A DNA stretch of 45,889 nucleotides, from positions 1-45,889 of the IMG/VR virus record IMGVR_UViG_3300023176_003811. One strand, given 5' to 3'. Origin of the DNA: a virus. This document shows, one piece after another, positions 1 to 8,607 of the stretch (its first letter is position 1; every line of letters begins with the position of its first letter). The notes beneath the pieces were generated by a model. The model was given only the letters and a program-made list of their open reading frames with translations. It searched no databases and was not told the DNA's origin. The position numbers and the translations under genes were made by a program.

Positions 1-327
1 CACTTCTGCTTTGCTTACAGCGACAGGGTCCTGATCAAGCCCGTAGATGCGTTCTATCGCATGATCACGATGTAATAGGGGTACTAGACTGCCTATCCAA
101 CAACCCAGCAGAGCCCAGGTTTTATGCTGTGGTGGTTGCTCTATGTTTAACCAGGTTAATAACCAGAATTTACTTGCTAATTGTCCTAAACTGAAAGCAT
201 CCTTGGGAAACATACCTGAATTAACCTGCTCCACAAAGCTCGCCGGCAAGGTGCCATAGCGATCACTCCACTGGCGAACCTGTTCCCAGGTGTCTAATTC
301 AATATTATTGATGGGAAAATCTGTCAT
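1..327 (-). CDS. Putative SAM-dependent methyltransferase, 3' end cut off by the window edge
   Basis: The reading frame opens with ATG at 327 and stays open to base 1, giving the first 109 residues of a longer protein. Residues 70-105 contain LLGCWIGSLVPLL followed by IYGLDQDPVAVSKAE. This resembles motif I and the acidic end of strand 2 in class I (Rossmann) methyltransferases, where the SAM ribose is bound (family knowledge). The first 23 bases overlap the 3' end of the nine-module gene just upstream, so translation is probably coupled. It is the last visible gene of the operon, and a methyltransferase would fit as a tailoring enzyme for the glycan-like product, which is inference. The catalytic part lies outside the window, so the substrate cannot be guessed. 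Family confidence is moderate. Confidence 0.6.
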   Translation of the reverse strand, partial: MTDFPINNIELDTWEQVRQWSDRYGTLPASFVEQVNSGMFPKDAFSLGQLASKFWLLTWLNIEQPPQHKTWALLGCWIGSLVPLLHRDHAIERIYGLDQDPVAVSKAEV

Positions 328-3300
328 ATAACCAGTCGTAATCGTTAATTAATTCTAATTTACTTAAATTGTTAGCATTTTCTTCGTAATATTCCACACC
401 CTGCATTGCACCTTTAACAGCATACTCTGCAAAAGGCTCAGTGTCAAATGCCGGAGATAACCAATTATCCAGTCTGGCATCTGATTCAGGATCATCATTA
501 CGGCACAGTTTAACACATTCCCTGAATGCACTACGCCATGTGGCATACTCTGATGTATTAAATCTGGTGATACAGCTCACATCATCCACCACTTTAAACC
601 TGCTGCTTAATCCAGTTGTGAAGTCCAATCCCCAGGTGTCTGCTTCCAGCACTTGTTCACGGTTAAACAGTTTAACACCACCATATCCATATACGTCACC
701 AGTGATGGGATTCATACTCTTCCACACATGAACCACATCATGGTCATACTGGTCGGGTATATAATCGAAACTGAAGTTATCTGCAATCTCAGCATCACCG
801 TCCACTACCCAGAACATCTTGCTGTTGCACTGGCGAGCTGCCTCCTGGTGTGCGGCAAATATACCTGGAACGTCCTGGATCCACTTGGCGTCTGGAAATT
901 TCTCACATATTTTCTGATATTTGGCTTCTGCATCATCATCCAGATAGGTAATAAATGCTAAATCATAACTCTCATAAGTACAGCCAGGCTCACGCACATA
1001 CTGTAATTGTTTTAATTTATTGGTTAATATGGCTTCTGTGGTGACAGTGTCAGGGTCTATATTGGTGGGCCACAAGCGTAAACCACCATAACTGTGTACA
1101 TCAGCACCGCCTGGTGCCATGCGTTGCCATAAATGCACTTTGTTAATGTTCTGCACCTCTGGCTGATAACTGGTGTTAACCACATCACTCAGTAATACCA
1201 CATCAGTATCCAGTGTCCACACATAGGGAGCGCCAGCATCACGTGCTTCTGTGATGGCAGACAGCACTGTGTCGCGAGTCATTTCTGTTAATTCCACAAA
1301 CGGCCAGACGTCTGATTCTGTGGCCACTGTGTTAATTAATTTTAATTGTTCGAATTTATTATTCTGTATATCCTCTGATGTATAACTGTGGCCAGTTTCA
1401 AAAGTATGTTTGGGATATAATCTGACACCACGATGTACACCATTTAAACTGCCCTGCAGGAACACATGCACATTATGTTCGTCCCACTGACTGGGATAAT
1501 AATCGAAATTAAAGTCTGCACTGATACGCACATGCGGATCTGTTACCCAGTACATCTGGCTTTCGCATTGTGCGTCAAAGTTTTCCAGTTGAGTGATGAT
1601 GTCTGTGTCGCCTGATAATTCTAATACTGGATAAGGTTGTTGTACACTGGCAGGTTCCATGATGTATTTGGGTCTGCCACGTTTGGGAGGTGTACGCGGA
1701 CTCAATATAACACCGCCATAATCATACTGACGATTGGTTACTGGATTTAATTTCTGCCACACATGCAGTTTACCTGCATCATGTTCTGCTGGCACAAAGT
1801 TAAAATTAAAGTCTGGCAACACATCAACATGCGGATCCACCACCCAAAACCAGTCTGTTTCAGTATTGGCGGCACCCTCCTCTAAACTGCTGAAGGTATC
1901 CCAATTGGCATAACGTTGCGCCGCCAGATTACCCTGGTACTTGATATCCTGTGCCACTGTGCTGTAGTCCACTGGTACCAATTTAGCACCGCCACAGGCT
2001 GGGTCAGCAGGGTCTGTTACGCCTGCAGGGTATTTTTCCAGTAATTGTCCTGGTACTTTAAACACATTTATGTATCGTTGTTCGCTCAGTGGTGGTACCC
2101 AACTGAAATCTGCGTCCATGATGTGCTCTGCATCTATCATCCAGAAGGCATCAGTGCTGCTCAGTCTGGCATACTGCTGATAATCTGACATATCTGATAC
2201 ATAAAATACATCATAATGTACTGGATTAATATCGGTGTGCAACTTTTGTCTGGTAATATCATAATTTTTATTAACCAGATATATACCAGCCGCTCTGCGA
2301 TCCCATAATTCTGTGATATCGGCAGGATATTTATTGGGTAATCCCCATTTAAATGCATGTATATAATCTGCTTCGTGTGATTCTGGAATATAAATTAAAT
2401 CACCATTAAAGTCATATTCCCTATCCACTACCCAAAACCATTCTGTTTTTGCACGTTCAGCAAAATAACCGAATGTTTTATCAGTAAACCCTTTGTTGGT
2501 AAAGAATATATCGTATCGGGCATCACGCACTGGACAATGTCTGTGCTTTAATACACCGCCCTGTATGACATCATATGCGGCTTTCCAGTCTCTGGGTACC
2601 AGTCTGATACCACCCAGCTCTGCATCCTCCTCATAATGAGTAAAACTCCAGGTTTTTTCTGGTAATTGGTTTGGCATTCTGAACGAGTGTATCACATTGT
2701 ACTCGAATGGATTGGGCACATAGTTTAAACTGGCTGGATCAATCTGATATTCCCTATCTATTAACCATACATAATCATCGTCATACACATCACGCTGTGA
2801 ATATTGTTCGGGATCTGATACAAACATCACAGGATACAGTTTACCTGCGTTCAGAACACCATGATATTTTAATTTAGCCTGTGACCATTCACGTGGATAC
2901 AGTTTAACTCCGCCCTCCTGGTCAGGGTATTTGTGGCTTAATTGTCCTGGTAGGTGAAAACTGTGAATAAAATCAGGCTCATGATCGCCCGGTGCCCAGT
3001 CTATGTGTTCGCCCAGTTGATATTCTGGGTCTATACACCACACATAACTGGCATGTGGATTAGTTTCAAAGTAATCGCCTGGTGTTAATTGAAATAATAC
3101 TTCATAATTCTTGCGGCACACAATGTGATTAACCTGTTTAATACCCTCACTGTCTGTTCGGGGTATTAATCTGACACCACCATAACTGTCAGCACCACGT
3201 TTCCACACATGGGTATAACGCTCATCATGCTTTTCGGGTCTGTAGTTTAATACATCTGGATCAGTCACCAGTGTGTCTGCATCAATTAACCAGTACATTT

Positions 3301-3400
3301 TGGTTTTCGTGCTGATATCTTCAGGATCAGATATCTGTCTGGCAAACGGAACATGGTCTGTGAGCCGGTCATTGGGTCCTATATAGAATACATCAAACAT
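305..3400 (-). CDS. Nine-module tandem-repeat protein related to a GT-A-like glycosyltransferase domain
   Basis: This 1031-residue protein is made of nine successive copies of a module of about 90-113 residues, at approximately 1-97, 98-187, 188-294, 295-394, 395-497, 498-589, 590-698, 699-811 and 812-1031. Each copy has an aromatic strand ending in (Y/F)W(V/L/M)(V/I)D-x-(D/E/H), then an (I/V)(H/N)-x-(W/F) strand, then usually a G-G-(V/I)-(R/K)-L strand. Only modules 1 (IDAD), 8 (LDTD) and 9 (VDGD) keep a DxD-like metal/nucleotide motif. Modules 2-7 read DPE, DRE, DRE, DAE, DPH and DPH. Module 9 is longer and matches most of the single-domain protein at 25202-26206, including the helical tail with WRSAFRE(C/G)VK. 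ATG at 3400 is chosen because AGGA lies 8 bases upstream. It slightly overlaps the preceding SGNH gene. I infer a glycosyltransferase with eight appended, mostly inactive modules, perhaps glycan-binding. I know of no family with this architecture. Confidence 0.75.
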   Translation of the reverse strand: MFDVFYIGPNDRLTDHVPFARQISDPEDISTKTKMYWLIDADTLVTDPDVLNYRPEKHDERYTHVWKRGADSYGGVRLIPRTDSEGIKQVNHIVCRKNYEVLFQLTPGDYFETNPHASYVWCIDPEYQLGEHIDWAPGDHEPDFIHSFHLPGQLSHKYPDQEGGVKLYPREWSQAKLKYHGVLNAGKLYPVMFVSDPEQYSQRDVYDDDYVWLIDREYQIDPASLNYVPNPFEYNVIHSFRMPNQLPEKTWSFTHYEEDAELGGIRLVPRDWKAAYDVIQGGVLKHRHCPVRDARYDIFFTNKGFTDKTFGYFAERAKTEWFWVVDREYDFNGDLIYIPESHEADYIHAFKWGLPNKYPADITELWDRRAAGIYLVNKNYDITRQKLHTDINPVHYDVFYVSDMSDYQQYARLSSTDAFWMIDAEHIMDADFSWVPPLSEQRYINVFKVPGQLLEKYPAGVTDPADPACGGAKLVPVDYSTVAQDIKYQGNLAAQRYANWDTFSSLEEGAANTETDWFWVVDPHVDVLPDFNFNFVPAEHDAGKLHVWQKLNPVTNRQYDYGGVILSPRTPPKRGRPKYIMEPASVQQPYPVLELSGDTDIITQLENFDAQCESQMYWVTDPHVRISADFNFDYYPSQWDEHNVHVFLQGSLNGVHRGVRLYPKHTFETGHSYTSEDIQNNKFEQLKLINTVATESDVWPFVELTEMTRDTVLSAITEARDAGAPYVWTLDTDVVLLSDVVNTSYQPEVQNINKVHLWQRMAPGGADVHSYGGLRLWPTNIDPDTVTTEAILTNKLKQLQYVREPGCTYESYDLAFITYLDDDAEAKYQKICEKFPDAKWIQDVPGIFAAHQEAARQCNSKMFWVVDGDAEIADNFSFDYIPDQYDHDVVHVWKSMNPITGDVYGYGGVKLFNREQVLEADTWGLDFTTGLSSRFKVVDDVSCITRFNTSEYATWRSAFRECVKLCRNDDPESDARLDNWLSPAFDTEPFAEYAVKGAMQGVEYYEENANNLSKLELINDYDWLYDRFSHQ

Positions 3401-4196
3401 CAATCAGTCCTTTCTTCTTAATATATTTAATTGTTGCACTGGCTATCTGTCTTTGCTCCTGAACGCCGGTGTGGAATCTGCTTCCTATATCATTTTGTCC
3501 TGAAAATGTTCTGGGCCATATGGGTAATTGGTCGCCCACCACAACATTATCTGATATTAATCTGGACATTTCTGGATATTCAAACATATCTTCATTGCCC
3601 ACATACAAAAATGGTATACCCGATAGTTTTAATTCTGTGATCATGCCACTTAATATCCAACTGTCCTGCCTGTGTTTATACTGACTGTCATACAGTTGCT
3701 TCCAGTAATGTAAGATTGCGTCTATTTTATCTGGTCCCAGATGGTGTGCCAAACGATTTTGATCGCCCGGTTCACGGGCGCCAGGTAACATATTACTCAG
3801 TGTTTCTGAATTTAATAAATTATGATGGAATTTGGGATTTAAACTGCTTAAATCACCATGCATCCGCATGTCTATGTTATATACACCCAAACGCCAGTCG
3901 AATTCCTTACCTCGATCAGCACGAAATTCTATACGTTCATGACCAGTATCAGTTACCCATATAAAGTCAGCACCTTCGGCAATGGCAGTTTCCACCTGAA
4001 GTCTGATAGCACCATTACTGCTACCGCCTCTGGCCAGTGGAAACAGTTCCCAACCCAGTTCTGATGCCATAACTTCGCTAAAGTGCTGGCCCACATAACG
4101 GGCATTTTCATGGTAAACATGTCCTGCAATGGGCTCCAGTGTGACTGGTGCGGCAAAACTGTCTCCGCATACGGCAAATTTAATTGGCTTTTTCAT
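3393..4196 (-). CDS. SGNH/GDSL-hydrolase-like protein (paralogue 1)
   Basis: This 267-residue protein starts with a beta strand leading to CGDSF (residues 10-14), the nucleophile Ser block of SGNH hydrolases. A GGSSNG block at 57-62 supplies the Gly and Asn of blocks II/III, and a C-terminal SRFH near residue 242 may supply the catalytic His. The family includes esterases and O-acetyltransferases acting on sugars. No signal peptide is visible, so it should act in the cytoplasm. Its start overlaps the small Cys-containing gene upstream and its stop overlaps the start of the nine-module gene, so the three are probably translated together. I infer addition or removal of acyl groups on the glycan product. 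It is more distant from the other three SGNH-like proteins of the window than those are from each other. Confidence 0.65.
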   Translation of the reverse strand: MKKPIKFAVCGDSFAAPVTLEPIAGHVYHENARYVGQHFSEVMASELGWELFPLARGGSSNGAIRLQVETAIAEGADFIWVTDTGHERIEFRADRGKEFDWRLGVYNIDMRMHGDLSSLNPKFHHNLLNSETLSNMLPGAREPGDQNRLAHHLGPDKIDAILHYWKQLYDSQYKHRQDSWILSGMITELKLSGIPFLYVGNEDMFEYPEMSRLISDNVVVGDQLPIWPRTFSGQNDIGSRFHTGVQEQRQIASATIKYIKKKGLIDV

Positions 4197-4437
4197 GTTG
4201 TAATTTAATTTGCTCTATTAAATCCATTATTTCGTCTGCTGTGGCTTTACCACTCTCTATGGTTTCCCTCACCAGTTGTAATTTGCTTTCCAGTTCAGTC
4301 TGCAATCTGCCCACTGCTTCGCTTATCTGTTTTGCAGGATTAAGTGGGCATCTGATGGTGTGGTATGGCAAACGCTCTGCACATTCCAGGCATTTGCCTT
4401 CCAGTATGGTTTGTACTCTGGCCATGTTATCAGTCAC
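4180..4437 (-). CDS. Small zinc-knuckle-like protein with C-terminal coiled coil
   Basis: This 85-residue protein is not recognised. It has C16-x2-C19-x6-H26-x3-C30, a possible zinc-binding knuckle, followed by a charged helix from about residue 38 to 83 that could form a coiled coil. GTG at 4437 is chosen because AAAGGT sits 8 bases upstream; an in-frame ATG at 4425 has no visible ribosome site. The gene overlaps the carbamoyltransferase upstream and the SGNH gene downstream by a few bases, so it belongs to the same translational chain. A scaffold or adaptor role for neighbouring enzymes is possible but is only inference. Confidence 0.6.
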   Translation of the reverse strand: MTDNMARVQTILEGKCLECAERLPYHTIRCPLNPAKQISEAVGRLQTELESKLQLVRETIESGKATADEIMDLIEQIKLQHEKAN

Positions 4438-5920
4438 TGGTGTGTACCTTTACGCCATAATGTTCTGCAAATGCCGCAGCATCGGCTTCATCATCCACTA
4501 TGGGCTGTCCTTTGATGTTTAAACTGGTATTAACCAACATGGGGCAACCAGTTTTTTTATAAAATTTAGTTAATAATTCATATAATCCAGGATTTTGTTC
4601 CCGATTAACTGTTTGTACTCTGCTGGTACCATCATGATGTATAATGGCCGGAAACTGTTCTGGATATCTGCACACCGCCACAAACTGCATGTATGGTGAA
4701 ACACAGTCATGCGGCATTTCAAAATAGTCGTGTACATGTTCTTCCAGTATTACAGGTGCAAACGGTCTGAATTTTTGTCGCTTTTTGATTTCGTTCATGC
4801 GATCTTTAATCTGGTCACCACGTGGGTCTGCCATTAAACTGCGATTACCCAGAGCACGTGGACCATATTCAGCACGTCCATTGGCAACGCCGAATATTTC
4901 TCCAGCCAGTGCACTCCGTAATGCACGTTTAACCGGATATGCTCCTGGTATTTCAGTACCCAGATACGCACCTGGCCAGCTCACACGCTCACCGGTCTTA
5001 TCATAATAATATAATGCCGCGGCACCCAGTGCACTACCAGCATCACCTGGGTTGGGCATTATGTGAATATCATTAAATATTTTGAATAATTTACCATTAG
5101 CCACACAATTAAGTGCAACACCACCCATGTATACCAGGTTTTTACTACGACATAATTTACGTGCTAGCTCTGCATAATGGTATATTCGTTCTTCACATAT
5201 CAGTTGTGCGGCTAATGCCATGTCAAAGTGATTGAATTTTTCGTATCCTGTGGGTAATCCACGCTGTAAATTCTTTCGCATGCGTAAACTGTATCCGTCC
5301 ACAAAGAAATCCTGTATCATGTGTTTACGTATTTCTGCGGCCACAGTGGGATCACCATATGCTGCCATGCCCATTAAGATATATTCATCCTCCATGGGTT
5401 TTAAACCACAATGTGCTGTAACGGCCGAATAAAATAAACCCAAACTGTTGGGGAAATTAACACTATCACGTTTAATTAATTTACCCGAACTCCATTCCCA
5501 TATGGTGGCAGTGTTAAATTCACCTATGGCATCTATAACCATCACAGCTGCATGTGTATAATTACTGGTTAATACACCAGCGGCGGCATGTGTTTGGTGA
5601 TGTAAATAGGGAGCCACCACAGGAATACCTGATAATTCTGGATAAAAGTCACGTATCCATTTACGCTGACTGGGTTCCCGTAAACTACTCCAGTTGCCGG
5701 CTTTGATATTACGCAAACGTTTTAACCAGTCTTTCTCATGTAATACTATAACGTCTGGTTTACCATACTCCAGTGCGGCATCTATTAATTGTTTATTGAT
5801 AAACGGATCATTTTTCTGCTTGCTGTAACGCTCTGCGTGAGCCGCAAACAGTATTTTTCCATCTTCCACAACACTGGCAGCTGCATCGTGGAACATACTG
5901 CTAATACCTAATACTCTCAT
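4430..5920 (-). CDS. Carbamoyltransferase, NodU/CmcH/TobZ family
   Basis: Enzymes of this family use carbamoyl phosphate and ATP to make carbamoyl-adenylate and pass the carbamoyl group to a hydroxyl of a sugar or antibiotic. The 496-residue protein has both domains. The N-terminal Kae1-like domain shows H107-x3-H111 and D130, with the same spacing as the iron ligands of TobZ, and D293 in a PGDAGSALGAA block. The C-terminal YrdC-like region has EYGPRALGNRSLMADPR (351-367), a KFRPFAP stretch, DGTSRVQTV and NTSLNIKGQPIV. It is somewhat shorter than the usual 550-570 residues but lacks no signature that I can see. ATG at 5920 has AGGA 7 bases upstream. It overlaps the DUF1289 gene upstream and the zinc-knuckle gene downstream. 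The substrate is unknown; by context it is probably the sugar-like product of this island. Confidence 0.93.
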   Translation of the reverse strand: MRVLGISSMFHDAAASVVEDGKILFAAHAERYSKQKNDPFINKQLIDAALEYGKPDVIVLHEKDWLKRLRNIKAGNWSSLREPSQRKWIRDFYPELSGIPVVAPYLHHQTHAAAGVLTSNYTHAAVMVIDAIGEFNTATIWEWSSGKLIKRDSVNFPNSLGLFYSAVTAHCGLKPMEDEYILMGMAAYGDPTVAAEIRKHMIQDFFVDGYSLRMRKNLQRGLPTGYEKFNHFDMALAAQLICEERIYHYAELARKLCRSKNLVYMGGVALNCVANGKLFKIFNDIHIMPNPGDAGSALGAAALYYYDKTGERVSWPGAYLGTEIPGAYPVKRALRSALAGEIFGVANGRAEYGPRALGNRSLMADPRGDQIKDRMNEIKKRQKFRPFAPVILEEHVHDYFEMPHDCVSPYMQFVAVCRYPEQFPAIIHHDGTSRVQTVNREQNPGLYELLTKFYKKTGCPMLVNTSLNIKGQPIVDDEADAAAFAEHYGVKVHTSD

Positions 5921-6129
5921 TGTGTGTCCTGTACTTTATACTCGTATTGTTCTTCCCAGTAATCACGAGCCGCCGGATCTAATCTGGTGACGCACACTGA
6001 CATTATCTGTTGTTTGCGTTCATCGTCGGCGTAAAACCATTCCTGTACCTCGTCATGTGTACGTCCACAACTGGTACAGTTAACACCATTGGTGTCACAT
6101 CTGTCTATGCAAGGGCTTATTATACTCAT
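5917..6129 (-). CDS. DUF1289-family small cysteine protein
   Basis: The 70 residues contain SPC7-x3-C11-x6-C18-x2-C21-GRT followed by an E-x2-W region and a helical tail. This is the DUF1289 pattern (Cys-rich N-terminus, C-x-x-C-x-R-T, then W). Members are small bacterial and phage proteins thought to bind metal or an iron-sulfur cluster; their function is not established. Its ATG shares one base with the TAA of the 57-codon gene upstream (TAATG), and its end overlaps the carbamoyltransferase start. I see no strong ribosome site, so translational coupling is likely. Confidence 0.8.
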   Translation of the reverse strand: MSIISPCIDRCDTNGVNCTSCGRTHDEVQEWFYADDERKQQIMSVCVTRLDPAARDYWEEQYEYKVQDTQ

Positions 6130-6302
6130 TATCTGTATATAAATGGATCCCGCTTGCGTAATTCTTCTATTCTCTGCTTGAGCAGTTCTTCTTCACTGAT
6201 CTTTGCACCCTTCTCTTCAGGGTTAACGTTGGTGCCACTGGGTCCTTTACGGTCTGTGCCGTTAGAACCTTCATGTGTTTGTTGTTTATTGTCGTCTGAC
6301 AT
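6129..6302 (-). CDS. Small hydrophilic protein of 57 residues, function unknown
   Basis: This gene is easily missed because of its length. The frame starts with ATG at 6302, preceded by AGGAG seven bases upstream, which is one of the best ribosome sites in the window. It ends in a TAA that overlaps the next ATG by one base. The product begins MSDDNKQQ, has a Gly/Asn/Thr-rich and probably disordered half (residues 8-30), then a strongly charged helix with EEELLKQRIEELRKR. I recognise no family. The ribosome site and tight coupling to the downstream gene argue that it is real. Confidence 0.72.
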   Translation of the reverse strand: MSDDNKQQTHEGSNGTDRKGPSGTNVNPEEKGAKISEEELLKQRIEELRKRDPFIYR

Positions 6303-6323
6303 ATTCACTCCTGTTAATATAGA

Positions 6324-7280
6324 TTAATTATATAATATATTAGTTCTGTTTCTCTGCTCAATTATTTTTCTCTGAGCTTGTTCTTCTGCTGTTAACTGTC
6401 TGGGTATTTCCTCCCAGTCAGATATACTCAGGCGGCCTTGGCTTTGTAAATACTCATACATAATATGTAGGTTTTTACTCACATTAATATTATCCACTGG
6501 ACCATTGTGTGTGCAGTCTCTGGCAATGTCGTGTACCCAATCACCTGGTAATAAATGTTCACGTGGTAACACCAATATGCGATTATTACTCATGTTGGTT
6601 TCGCAGTCCATATTGTATGTCCAGTGTAACACTGGTACACCCACACCGTTCCACATGTATGTGATAGCATCGATGTGTTTACCAGATTGATAATCATCTT
6701 CCACCAGTATTTCCCGAACACCATCATCAGCAGGATATTCTGGCTCATAATTTTTTAGCATTATACCGAAGTCAGTTACATCGTTACCATGTTCATCCTG
6801 GTGGCCCAGGCTGTATGCTAAATTCCATGCCAGTGTACGACGTTCTTTGTGACTGTGTTGTATAAACACAGCACTGGGTAAGGGTAATCCTGAATTTAAA
6901 TAATTAACTGTCTGATACAGTGTGGTGCTCACACCAGTTCCTTCCAGCGCCAGGTTCATACACTGGGTATTCATCAGTTTTGCCAGTTGTTCACACCATA
7001 TTTCTGATTGATGTAAACCCACACCCTGGGTGTAACTGCAACCAAATGCAATAATAAATTCTTTTTCACGGAATGTGTCCAGTTCTGCTGTGCGATAACC
7101 CTGAGTATTAAATGTATATTCTATAGTGACATCCTGATATTGCTCAGGCACCAGGTTATTTTTGATATTTTCCTGATAAAATTCCTGTTTATCAGTACTA
7201 AACCAATTAACAGTTTGGCCAGTAATCTGAAAATCACAGTTCTGCAACAGACTTTCTTTGGATAATTGTAATAAATTCAC
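6324..7280 (-). CDS. SGNH/GDSL-hydrolase-like protein (paralogue 2)
   Basis: This 318-residue protein has about 70 N-terminal residues of unknown role, then FIIAFGCSYTQG (residues 75-86) as the nucleophile Ser block and EGTGVST (113-119) as the Gly block. An ARDCTH stretch near the C-terminus gives a D-x-x-H consistent with the catalytic Asp/His of SGNH enzymes. Start GTG at 7280 has AGGGA about 8 bases upstream. An ATG two bases earlier is followed directly by a stop, so it cannot be used. A late-type AATAAATA box lies 21 bases upstream. It heads the stretch running to the carbamoyltransferase and beyond. An O-acyl esterase or acyltransferase role on a glycan is inferred. Confidence 0.65.
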   Translation of the reverse strand: MNLLQLSKESLLQNCDFQITGQTVNWFSTDKQEFYQENIKNNLVPEQYQDVTIEYTFNTQGYRTAELDTFREKEFIIAFGCSYTQGVGLHQSEIWCEQLAKLMNTQCMNLALEGTGVSTTLYQTVNYLNSGLPLPSAVFIQHSHKERRTLAWNLAYSLGHQDEHGNDVTDFGIMLKNYEPEYPADDGVREILVEDDYQSGKHIDAITYMWNGVGVPVLHWTYNMDCETNMSNNRILVLPREHLLPGDWVHDIARDCTHNGPVDNINVSKNLHIMYEYLQSQGRLSISDWEEIPRQLTAEEQAQRKIIEQRNRTNILYN

Positions 7281-7300
7281 ATGTGATCCCTAATAGCTAA

Positions 7301-7308
7301 TATTTATT
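7301..7308 (-). promoter_or_regulatory. Late-type promoter box AATAAATA
   Basis: The minus strand reads AATAAATA, a match to the NATAAATA late box of T4-like phages, 21 bases before the GTG of the SGNH gene at 6324-7280. It occupies the small gap after the stop of the upstream gene. In AT-rich DNA such a box can arise by chance; its place in a gap supports it. Confidence 0.45.
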
Positions 7309-8607
7309 TTAACTTTGTCTGATACGATCAAGAATCTGAGCGGCTTGATCTGCAGCGTCAAGGCTCATCTGGTTTGCACGATACACAGCGTCATGCTCAT
7401 CTTTACAGCATAACAGGTAGCGGTTTATTATTTCCACTGGGAAACCACGCCTGTCCTTGAGTATTTCACATAATCTGATTAAATTACGTCTGGCACGTTC
7501 ACGAGTCCGTTGCCAAATCAATTTGCGATCATTGCGTGTGGTCAGATTCTGATTTAAATAATATAATTGTGTGGCCACTGCTTCACATCTGCTTTCCCAA
7601 TTGGGCATCTGATCAAAACTGTAATCAAAAACATCTGTGTATAATTCGAAACCCATGTTTTTCAGGGCTCTATGATGTCCTTGTGCTGCAATGCACACAA
7701 AAGGTTTTTCTGTGAGTAAAGGCTTCAGAGTTTTTTCAGTAATGAATATCTCAGCCACACTGCTCTCTGTTACCACATCCAGTAGTGCCTGGAAATATCC
7801 TTCGGGTTCTGTGTGAGTGAAATTACCGTCATACTGTATGATATCATCAGTTTGTAATATATCATTGGCATCATACTCCGGTAGTGCTAGTATTTGTTCA
7901 GTCCAGTATTCGCCAGTCTGCCTTTCATAATCAGATTCGGTCCAATGGTTATCAGGATCTGCATATTTGGGTCCGTTCCAGGTTACCACATTGTGATCAA
8001 TTAAATCGTATTTTGCCAACAGATTCATAAAATAAAATCTGTGCGGATGTTTTTTACCATTTTTACACACAAACAAATGTTTTACAGGTTCTCCTGCACG
8101 GCCGTAATACATAATAGGATACATAAAATGCTCAGCATACCTGGCTGTGTGTCTGGCTAACCAGTATGTGTCCCAATGAACTATTTCAGTAAATATTCTG
8201 TCGTTCCAGTTCATATTGTCATATCTTACACTGTGACTCTGGGCTGGGTGACAGATTTCTGGTTTTCTAAAATCCACTGAGCGACCCACTATGCAATACA
8301 ATCGATTGTTATTCTGATCCAGTGTTTTTTTAATTTTATTCAGAAACCAGTCCTGTGCAAGACTAATCATCATTTCATCTGGCAATGGGCCATCCTCCCA
8401 GGCCTGATACACTGAATCCTTCCAGCCTGAATATATTATTTCCAGACAGTGAGTGCTTTCCTGTGCGGCAAAGTATAATATGTCTGTGTTGTGATTATCC
8501 TTTATGGTTAACCAGAAATTATGCCATACTTTATCACGTGTTTGATCACTGATCACATCTCCCCACAAATTTATTAACGCCCAGTTTCGTTTAAAAGATT
8601 TACTCAC
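7309..8607 (-). CDS. Putative glycosyltransferase, six-member paralogue family (member A)
   Basis: This 432-residue protein shares two blocks with five other proteins of the window. Block 1 (177-200) reads LFVCKNGKKHPHR and continues to LLAKYDLIDH. Block 2 (279-332) reads VVTESSVAEIFITEKTLKPLLTEKPF, a strand, then GFELYTDVFDYSFD. The E-x(8,9)-(T/S)EK arrangement followed by a KPF strand recalls the donor-binding C-terminal half of GT-B enzymes such as exostosin (GT47) or GT10 fucosyltransferases, but this is motif similarity only. GTG at 8607 has GAGGA about 9 bases upstream and overlaps the stop of member B. It is closest to member B, so the two probably arose by tandem duplication. The sugar donor and acceptor are unknown. 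Confidence 0.6.
   Translation of the reverse strand: MSKSFKRNWALINLWGDVISDQTRDKVWHNFWLTIKDNHNTDILYFAAQESTHCLEIIYSGWKDSVYQAWEDGPLPDEMMISLAQDWFLNKIKKTLDQNNNRLYCIVGRSVDFRKPEICHPAQSHSVRYDNMNWNDRIFTEIVHWDTYWLARHTARYAEHFMYPIMYYGRAGEPVKHLFVCKNGKKHPHRFYFMNLLAKYDLIDHNVVTWNGPKYADPDNHWTESDYERQTGEYWTEQILALPEYDANDILQTDDIIQYDGNFTHTEPEGYFQALLDVVTESSVAEIFITEKTLKPLLTEKPFVCIAAQGHHRALKNMGFELYTDVFDYSFDQMPNWESRCEAVATQLYYLNQNLTTRNDRKLIWQRTRERARRNLIRLCEILKDRRGFPVEIINRYLLCCKDEHDAVYRANQMSLDAADQAAQILDRIRQS

Noticed and set aside
653-961. Plus-strand frame of 102 codons opposite module 9 of the repeat protein
   Set aside because: It is antisense to a strongly patterned coding sequence and has no ribosome site or recognisable protein family; other plus-strand frames in the island are rejected for the same reason.
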